Source: JAJXZP01 sp035505775 (GTDB lineage: Bacteria > Spirochaetota > Spirochaetia > Treponematales > Rectinemataceae). From it: 12,179 nt of DNA. Positions 7,276 through 12,179 of the stretch are shown piece after piece. Position numbers and translations under genes: made by a program. Each line of letters opens with the position of its first letter. The first letter of the stretch is position 1. The notes below the pieces were generated by a model. The model had not been told where the DNA came from. It saw nothing but the letters and a program-made list of their open reading frames with translations, and made no database searches. Location: assembly GCA_035505775.1 (NCBI GenBank), contig DATJQN010000022.1, positions 1 through 12,179 of the forward strand. The letters are read 5' to 3'.

Positions 7276-8271
7276 ATGGGCTCCTTTCGCCTCCCGCGGT
7301 TCACGATAGCCGCCGTCATCTTCTACCTTGTCATTCAGGGCCTGAGCCTGATCGGGGTGCTGAACGGCTACTATATAATCATCATCAACCAGTCGCTGAT
7401 CTTCGTCATTCTCACGGTGAGTCTGAACCTGATCAACGGCATCACCGGCCAGTTCTCCCTGGGGCACATGGGCTTCGCCGCAGTCGGCGCCTACGTATCG
7501 GGCACAATCACGACGATCCTCCTCAAGCTCTCACCCGATGTCGCAAGCAACTACCCGATCTTTCTCGTCGCGATACTGGTGGGCGGCGTTTTTGCGGCGG
7601 TCGTGGGCCTCGTGATCGGCTTTCCCTCGCTTCGCCTGAAGGGTGACTACCTCGCCATCATGACCCTTGGATTCGGGGAGATAATCCGCATCATCCTGAA
7701 CAATATCGATTACGTGGGTGGTCCGCGCGGCCTCCTGGGCATTCCGAAGTTCTCGACCTTTCCAATCATTTATCTCTTCACCTTTGTGACCATTGTCATC
7801 ATCCGCAATCTCATCCAGTCCTCCCACGGCAGAGCCATGCTCGCGGTACGCGAGAATGAGCTCGCAGCGGAACTGGTGGGCGTGGACACGACCCGCTACA
7901 AGGTGCTGGGATTCGTGATCGGCGCCTTCTTCTCCGGCATCGGCGGCGGACTTCTCGCCCACCTGCTCCAGATCGCCCACCCGACGCAGTACGGTTTCTA
8001 TGCATCCGCACTGCTCCTGGTGTATGTCTACGCCGGCGGCATGGGATCCATCACCGGTTCGATCATCTCTGCCTTCGCCCTGACCTTCCTCTCCCAGGCC
8101 CTGCTGCTCGGACTGGATTCCCTTTCGAGCATGACAGGCCTTCCCTTCGGCAGCGAGTGGCGCATGGTCATCTACGCCGTCCTCCTGATCCTCATCATGC
8201 TGTACCGTACAGAAGGCCTCATGGGCATGAAAGAGGCCAAGCTTCTCATCATCGAGGAGGAGAAGAAATGA
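7276..8271 (+). CDS. livM: Branched-chain amino acid ABC transporter permease LivM
   Basis: A 331-residue multi-spanning permease, the partner of LivH. Diagnostic motifs are NLINGITGQFSLGHMGFAAV (51-70), LKGDYLAIMTLGFGEIIRII (121-140) and VGGPRGLLGIP (147-157). The ATPase coupling loop is at about 185-227 (GRAMLAVRENELAAELVGVD, then a glycine-rich membrane segment). The C-terminus runs 'LYRTEGLMGMKEAKLLIIEEEKK', with the common 'R.EGL.G' ending followed by a charged cytoplasmic tail. The length fits the shorter LivM proteins without the N-terminal extension of E. coli LivM. The ribosome binding site AGGGGG (7265-7270) overlaps the livH stop codon, and the end overlaps livG by ATGA, so livH, livM and livG are translationally linked. 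Confidence 0.94.
   Translation: MGSFRLPRFTIAAVIFYLVIQGLSLIGVLNGYYIIIINQSLIFVILTVSLNLINGITGQFSLGHMGFAAVGAYVSGTITTILLKLSPDVASNYPIFLVAILVGGVFAAVVGLVIGFPSLRLKGDYLAIMTLGFGEIIRIILNNIDYVGGPRGLLGIPKFSTFPIIYLFTFVTIVIIRNLIQSSHGRAMLAVRENELAAELVGVDTTRYKVLGFVIGAFFSGIGGGLLAHLLQIAHPTQYGFYASALLLVYVYAGGMGSITGSIISAFALTFLSQALLLGLDSLSSMTGLPFGSEWRMVIYAVLLILIMLYRTEGLMGMKEAKLLIIEEEKK
8255..8260 (+). promoter_or_regulatory. Ribosome binding site that fixes the livG start
   Basis: AGGAGG lies seven bases before the ATG at 8268, inside the 3' end of livM. It supports the start at 8268 over an in-frame ATA/GTG-type extension back into livM. The extension would add 37 residues rich in His, Arg and Pro that do not resemble any ABC ATPase N-terminus. 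Confidence 0.75.
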
Positions 8272-9038
8272 GCGCCCTCCTCTCCATCCAGGGCATGAGC
8301 CACTACTTCGGCGGACTCAAGGCCGTGTCCAATTTCAATTTCGACGTGCCCGAAGGGGTCATCTACGGTCTCATCGGCCCGAACGGCTCCGGAAAGACGA
8401 CCACATTCAACCTCGTCACGGGTATCTACACGCCCACCGAGGGCAAGGTGATCTTCGACGGACAGGACATCACGGGAATGAAGTCCTACAAGATCGTCCA
8501 GCTCGGCGTCGCTCGCACCTTCCAGAATCTCCGCATTTTCGGCAATCTTTCCGTCCTCGACAATATCCGGATCGCGCGCCACTTCAAGTACGAGGGGGGG
8601 CTGTTCGGCTCCTTCTTCAGAACGCCCGGGGCGCTCAGGGAAGAGAAGAAGATCCGCCAGGAAGCCCTGGATCTTCTCGAGGTCATGCACCTCCAGAACC
8701 GGGCCTTCGAAGTCGCCAAGAACCTTCCCTACGGTGAGCTCAGGCGCCTCGAAATTGCCCGGGCGCTCGCCACCAAGCCCAAGCTCATCCTGCTGGACGA
8801 GCCCGCGGCAGGCATGAACCCGACCGAGGTCTCCGATCTCATGAATCTCATCCGACGCGTCCGCGACGAGTTCAAGGTCACGGTTTTCCTCATCGAGCAC
8901 CACATGAAGGTGGTCATGGGCATCTGCGAACGGATCAAGGTGATCGACTTCGGCGAGACCATCGCCGAGGGACTGCCCGAGGCTGTGGGCAAAGATCCGA
9001 AGGTCCTCGAGGCCTATCTCGGCAAAGGGGGCGCGTAA
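8268..9038 (+). CDS. livG: Branched-chain amino acid ABC transporter ATP-binding protein LivG
   Basis: A 256-residue ATPase that powers import together with LivF. The protein begins MSALLSIQGMSHYFGGLKAV. Walker A is GPNGSGKT (37-44), the Q-loop region reads VARTFQNLRIFGNLSVLDNI, the signature is the LivG form LPYGELRRLEIARAL, Walker B is LILLDEP with D177-E178, and the H-loop is IEHHMKVVM. The insertion after the Q-loop (RHFKYEGGLFGSFFRTPGALREEKK) and the C-terminal 'PKVLEAYLG' are typical of LivG. In the signature, Leu stands where many LivG proteins have Gln or Asp-Gln (YGEL against YGDQ or YGEQ), a mild difference. The start at 8268 overlaps the livM stop by ATGA. The stop overlaps the livF start by one base (TAATG). 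Family call is firm. Confidence 0.94.
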   Translation: MSALLSIQGMSHYFGGLKAVSNFNFDVPEGVIYGLIGPNGSGKTTTFNLVTGIYTPTEGKVIFDGQDITGMKSYKIVQLGVARTFQNLRIFGNLSVLDNIRIARHFKYEGGLFGSFFRTPGALREEKKIRQEALDLLEVMHLQNRAFEVAKNLPYGELRRLEIARALATKPKLILLDEPAAGMNPTEVSDLMNLIRRVRDEFKVTVFLIEHHMKVVMGICERIKVIDFGETIAEGLPEAVGKDPKVLEAYLGKGGA

Positions 9039-9742
9039 TGCTCAGCGTCAAGAACCTCAAGGTCAACTACGGCAAGATCGAAGCCATCAAGGACGTCTCG
9101 TTCGAGGTTCCCGACGGGAAGATCGTGACGCTCATCGGCGCCAACGGCGCCGGCAAGACGACCACGCTCCGCGCGCTCAGCGGACTCGAGAAACCCTCCG
9201 GCGGCTCGATCGTCTTCAAGGGCAATGACATCACGGGCATGGACGCCCACAGGCTGGTCTCGCTGGGCATGTCCCATGTACCCGAGGGACGGAAGATATT
9301 TCCCACGCTGACCGTGCGCGAGAATCTTGAAATCGCCGCCTGGACTCTCAAGGACAAGGCCGAGATCAAGCGGAGGATGGAAGAGGTGTTCGAATTCTTC
9401 CCGCGCATCAAGGAGCGGGTCGCCCAGCTCGGGGGAACGCTTTCCGGCGGGGAGCAACAGATGCTTGCCGTCGGCCGCGCCATGGTCACCGGCGGGGATA
9501 TACTCCTCCTGGACGAGCCCTCCATGGGTCTTGCCCCCGTGCTTGTTGAGGAGATCTTCGGCAAGATCGTCGCCCTCAACAAGACCGGCATTACGGTGCT
9601 GCTCGTCGAGCAGAACGCGGCAGAGGCCCTTGAGATCGCGGATTTTGCCTACGTACTGGAAGTCGGCTATACGACGATTTCCGGACCCGCGAAGGAAATC
9701 GCCGACAATCCGAAGGTTCGAGAGGCCTATCTCGGCGTCTAG
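9038..9742 (+). CDS. livF: Branched-chain amino acid ABC transporter ATP-binding protein LivF
   Basis: A 234-residue ATPase, the usual LivF length, and the second nucleotide-binding subunit of the importer. Walker A is GANGAGKT (34-41), followed by the LivF segment 'SLGMSHVPEGRKIFPTLTV'. The signature is LSGGEQQ (135-141), and Walker B is LLLDEPSMGLAP with D159-E160. The usual H-loop His is replaced by Gln in LLVEQNA, which is normal for LivF. The C-terminus ends 'VREAYLGV', also typical. The ATG shares one base with the livG stop, and AAAGGGGG at 9024-9031 serves as ribosome binding site. A strong terminator follows 33 bases after the stop, so livF closes the operon. Confidence 0.95.
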   Translation: MLSVKNLKVNYGKIEAIKDVSFEVPDGKIVTLIGANGAGKTTTLRALSGLEKPSGGSIVFKGNDITGMDAHRLVSLGMSHVPEGRKIFPTLTVRENLEIAAWTLKDKAEIKRRMEEVFEFFPRIKERVAQLGGTLSGGEQQMLAVGRAMVTGGDILLLDEPSMGLAPVLVEEIFGKIVALNKTGITVLLVEQNAAEALEIADFAYVLEVGYTTISGPAKEIADNPKVREAYLGV

Positions 9743-9775
9743 CCAACGATTAGTCCGGAAATTCGACCTGATTGG

Positions 9776-9805
9776 GGGCCGCAAGCTTTGCGGCCCTCTT
9801 TTTTT
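9776..9805 (+). terminator. Intrinsic terminator of the liv operon
   Basis: GGGCCGCAA (9776-9784) and TTGCGGCCC (9788-9796) form a perfect 9-bp stem with loop GCT. TCTTTTTTT follows at 9797-9805. This is a textbook Rho-independent terminator, placed 33 bases after the livF stop. There is no matching A-tract on the left side, so it should act only on + strand transcripts. Confidence 0.92.
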
Positions 9806-9817
9806 GGTTTCTTCGCC

Positions 9818-9846
9818 TTGACTGCTTACATCTTTCTTTCTATTTT
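9818..9846 (+). promoter_or_regulatory. Candidate sigma70-type promoter for the second efflux operon
   Basis: TTGACT (9818-9823, five of six) and TATTTT (9841-9846, four of six) are separated by 17 bases. They sit 12 bases after the liv terminator, where a new transcription unit is needed. The leader to the adaptor start would be about 110 bases. It holds small hairpins: GGGCG/CGCCC (9880-9884 and 9888-9892, loop AAA) and CGGAG/CTCCG (9904-9908 and 9914-9918, loop CAGGA). No clear operator was recognised. Confidence 0.55.
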
Positions 9847-9962
9847 CGCGATAGTAGCCGCCCTCGTCGGGCCGGTTCGGGGCGAAACGCCCGAGTCACG
9901 TCGCGGAGCAGGACTCCGGTCGCTGATAGCCGGTTGAACGGGGTGAGCGTACGGAGCGCAGC

Positions 9963-11114
9963 ATGAGCATATTGGCCCGTCCATTGGCGACCGCAAGCGC
10001 AGTCGTCCTCGCCGTTTCCATCCTGGCAGCCTGCAGCAAGCCCGTAACAACTGAGAAGAAGCCGCTCGATCTCATTTCGGTGAGCGTCGCCTCTGCCGAG
10101 CGGCGACAGGTGGCCCCCCACTTCGCCATTCTTGGCTCGCTTAAAGCGAACAATGAGGTGACCGTCGTCTCGGAGACTTCCGGAACCATCGTGGCCGTGC
10201 CGGTAAAGACCGGAGACCATGTGGCGGAAGGCGCCACCCTGGTCCGAGTGGACAAGGATCTGAGGGAGGCTGCCTACATCGCGGCGGAGGCCGCCTACAC
10301 CAAGGCCGCCCGAGATGCCCAGCGGGCACAGGATCTTCAGGTCGGAGGCATGGTTTCGGAGGCGAGTGCCGAGTCGGCGAAGCTTGCCGAGTTGGGCGCC
10401 AAATCCCAGTATCTGATCGCCCAGAAGGAGCTGGAGAATACCAGCATCCGGACCAAAATAGCGGGCATTGTCGCCGATACCTATGTGAGCACGGGCGGTC
10501 AGGTCGGCCCCGGTACGCCGGTGGCCCTCGTGGTCGACACTAGCTCGCTCAAAGTCCGAGTCCTCCTTCCCGAAGCACAGGCCCTCGTCGAGCACAAGGG
10601 CGATCAGGTCCTCGTATCCAGCGAGCTGCTGCCCGGCAAGACCTTCCTTGGACTCGTCGATTCGATCAGTGTCAGAGGCGACGAAACGCATTCCTTTCCG
10701 GTCGAGATTCGCCTCGGCACAGAGGCCAACGCCTCGCTTCGGCCCGGCATGTCCGTGCGTCTCGTGTTCAGCCAGGCGCCGCGCCAGGCTCTCCTCCTTC
10801 CCAGAACTGCCATCGTCGGAAGCGTCAAAGATCCGCAGGTCTTCGTCGTAAAGTCCGAAAATGGACGCGACATCGTCGAGTCAAGGGATGTGGTCACCGG
10901 AGAGGAGTTCGGGACCGATATCGAACTGCTCTCGGGACTGTCCGAACAAGAGAGGGTCGTGGTCGCCGGCCAGTCCCTGCTCAGCCTGGGTCAAGCCGTA
11001 GCCGTGCGCAGTACAAGCGCCGGTTCGGACACTCGGCTTGGCTCCACGGCGGCCGCGCGCAGCGATGTCGCCACCGAAGGTGCCACCGGAGGTGCCACCG
11101 GAGGTGAAGAATGA
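9963..11114 (+). CDS. RND efflux adaptor (periplasmic membrane fusion protein), lipoprotein, second system
   Basis: This 383-residue adaptor has a canonical lipobox LAAC (C24) after a hydrophobic signal segment, so it should be anchored by lipid and face the periplasm. The first lipoyl half is at about 64-96 (EVTVVSETSGTIVAVPVKTG, then DHVAEGATLVRVD). A short helical hairpin lies at about 98-160, and the second lipoyl half reads NTSIRTKIAGIVADTYVSTG (159-178). Beta-barrel and membrane-proximal parts follow (SLRPGMSVRLVF, ALLLPRTAIVG, LLSGLSEQERVVVAG). The hairpin is about half as long as in the adaptor at 3657-4892, so the two are not recent copies. The tail from about 350 is low-complexity (Ser, Thr, Ala, Gly) and ends in a repeated ATGG motif. 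GGAG at 9953-9956 lies six bases before the ATG. The stop overlaps the next gene by ATGA. Confidence 0.92.
   Translation: MSILARPLATASAVVLAVSILAACSKPVTTEKKPLDLISVSVASAERRQVAPHFAILGSLKANNEVTVVSETSGTIVAVPVKTGDHVAEGATLVRVDKDLREAAYIAAEAAYTKAARDAQRAQDLQVGGMVSEASAESAKLAELGAKSQYLIAQKELENTSIRTKIAGIVADTYVSTGGQVGPGTPVALVVDTSSLKVRVLLPEAQALVEHKGDQVLVSSELLPGKTFLGLVDSISVRGDETHSFPVEIRLGTEANASLRPGMSVRLVFSQAPRQALLLPRTAIVGSVKDPQVFVVKSENGRDIVESRDVVTGEEFGTDIELLSGLSEQERVVVAGQSLLSLGQAVAVRSTSAGSDTRLGSTAAARSDVATEGATGGATGGEE
11070..11105 (+). repeat. Three 12-bp tandem repeats carrying Shine-Dalgarno-like motifs
   Basis: GCCACCGAAGGT (11070-11081) is followed by two exact copies of GCCACCGGAGGT (11082-11093 and 11094-11105). 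They are in frame and encode ATEG-ATGG-ATGG at residues 370-381 of the adaptor. The last GGAGGT (11100-11105) ends five bases before the ATG of the RND gene at 11111 and should be its ribosome binding site. The middle copy repeats the same motif 12 bases upstream. Confidence 0.85.
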
Positions 11115-12179
11115 CTCTGACCGAACTGGCCATAAAGCGGCCACCCCTTGTCATCGTCATCTTCTCCGTCCTTGCGATTCTTGGGCTGCTCTCGTATTTC
11201 CAGCTTAAATACGAGTTGCTCCCCGACATTCTCCCTCCCTATGTATCCGTGGTCACCATGTACCCCGGTGCGACGCCCCAGGAGGTTGAAGATTCGGTCA
11301 CCAAGCCGGTGGAGGACGCCGTCTCCGGGGTCGACAAGATCAAAAGCGTCAGCTCCTATTCCTATGAAGGTTACTCCCTCGTCCAGATGGAGTTCGTCTT
11401 CACCGCCGACAAAACGAAGGCCAATCAGGATGTCCAGAAGAAGGTGAACGAGCTCGTCGCCAGCCTGCCCGTCGGCACACGTACGCCGATAGTCGCTGAC
11501 TTCTCGTTCAGCGATCTGCCCATCCTGAGAATCGGCGCGACTGCCGACATGGACCCACGCCGGCTGTACAGCACTGTCAACGATATCGTGAAGCCGAGGC
11601 TTTCAAGGCTCGGGGGCATAGGACAGATCAGCATCGTGGGCGGACAGGAACGGGAGGTCCAGGTGAACCTGGACATACCGCGGCTCACCGCCCAAGGCAT
11701 TCCCGTACCCCTCGTCCTGGCCGCCCTGCGCAGCGCGAACGCTGATCTTCCCGCCGGACGGATAAAGGATGCCGACGGAGACTATCTCGTACGTCTTTCG
11801 GGCACATATCGAAGCATCGAGGACCTGCGCCAGCTCGTAATCGGCAGAATCAACGGCAGCGATCTCCTTCTGGGACAATTCGCCGACATCGAGGATGGCA
11901 CCAAGAGTGTCCAGGCCATCAGCCGCATCAACGGCAAGGATGCGCTCGGCATTCTCATCGTAAAGCAATCCGGAGCCAACGCCGTGGAGGTGAGCTCCTC
12001 GGTGCGCTCCGAGCTCGCGTCGATCGAACGCGAGTACGCGGCCGAGGGACTCAGCTTCGATGTGGCCCAGGACAGCTCCAGCTTCACCCTCGAGTCGGCC
12101 AAGTCGGTGACCCACGATCTCCTCCTGGCCATCTGTCTCGTGGCGCTGGTCATGCTCGCCTTCCTCCATAGCATCCGCG
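11111..12179 (+). CDS. RND-family efflux pump, inner-membrane subunit, N-terminal part (cut by window end)
   Basis: The frame from the ATG at 11111 stays open to the window edge and gives 356 residues, about one third of a full pump. The N-terminus MTLTELAIKRPPLVIVIFSV has the RND stub and TM1. The porter motif follows (MYPGATPQEVEDSVTKPVEDAVSGVDKIKSV, shown here in part: YPGATPQEVEDSVTKPVEDA), then the repeated porter subdomains. The segment GKDALGILIVKQSGANAVEV precedes TM2, which begins near HDLLLAICLVALVMLAFLHS. The Asp pair and Lys of the proton relay lie beyond the window, so function cannot be fully checked. The start overlaps the adaptor stop (ATGA) with GGAGGT at 11100-11105. It is clearly related to the pump at 568-3660 but differs at many positions, so it is an old paralogue. 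Substrate unknown. Confidence 0.92.
   Translation, partial: MTLTELAIKRPPLVIVIFSVLAILGLLSYFQLKYELLPDILPPYVSVVTMYPGATPQEVEDSVTKPVEDAVSGVDKIKSVSSYSYEGYSLVQMEFVFTADKTKANQDVQKKVNELVASLPVGTRTPIVADFSFSDLPILRIGATADMDPRRLYSTVNDIVKPRLSRLGGIGQISIVGGQEREVQVNLDIPRLTAQGIPVPLVLAALRSANADLPAGRIKDADGDYLVRLSGTYRSIEDLRQLVIGRINGSDLLLGQFADIEDGTKSVQAISRINGKDALGILIVKQSGANAVEVSSSVRSELASIEREYAAEGLSFDVAQDSSSFTLESAKSVTHDLLLAICLVALVMLAFLHSIR

Noticed and set aside
9772..9966. Plus-strand frame of 64 codons ending in an ATGA overlap with the second adaptor
   Set aside because: It would start inside the liv terminator hairpin and has no ribosome binding site; the product is Arg/Ser-rich and has no recognisable feature.
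1..12179. Mobile elements, CRISPR arrays or toxin-antitoxin genes
   Set aside because: No transposase, integrase, spaced direct repeats of CRISPR type, terminal inverted repeats or small toxin-like gene pairs were found on either strand.

Overview
The window is a GC-rich bacterial chromosome segment. Every gene I can support is on the + strand, packed tightly, and codon third positions are mostly G or C. The encoded proteins need an outer membrane: a TolC-type outer membrane factor, two RND inner-membrane pumps and two periplasmic adaptor lipoproteins. The host is therefore a diderm (Gram-negative-type) bacterium. Two of the three lipoprotein signals have a relaxed lipobox (F-A-S-C and F-V-S-C instead of L-A-G-C), a pattern known from spirochaetes. 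That is only a weak hint at Spirochaetota, and the window has no rRNA or other phylogenetic marker.

Layout. (1) 2-4892: a translationally coupled efflux operon in the order outer membrane factor (3' part only), RND pump, adaptor. Each junction is an ATGA stop/start overlap. (2) 4893-5163: an intergenic region with a cluster of palindromes, a possible operator, a good sigma70-type promoter and a strong ribosome binding site. (3) 5164-9742: a complete branched-chain amino acid (LIV/HAAT) ABC importer operon, livK-livH-livM-livG-livF. A GC hairpin with a T-rich tail lies between livK and livH, and a strong intrinsic terminator follows livF. (4) 9743-9962: the terminator, a second candidate promoter and a leader. 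(5) 9963-12179: a second efflux operon with an adaptor and an RND pump cut off by the window end, again coupled by ATGA.

How the genes work together. The liv operon makes a lipid-anchored periplasmic binding protein, two permease subunits and two ATPases, which import branched-chain amino acids or related small amides and amino acids. The two flanking systems are drug or amphiphile efflux pumps driven by the proton gradient. The first is a full tripartite set. The second shows no outer membrane factor inside the window, so it either has one downstream or borrows one. The pumps are diverged paralogues, not a recent duplication, and their adaptors have clearly different coiled-coil lengths.

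No tRNA, rRNA, CRISPR array, insertion sequence or phage gene was seen. I found no convincing new biological system. The most interesting details are regulatory: the hairpin between livK and livH, a 12-bp repeat that duplicates the Shine-Dalgarno motif ahead of the second pump gene, and the palindrome cluster and operator-like site ahead of livK.
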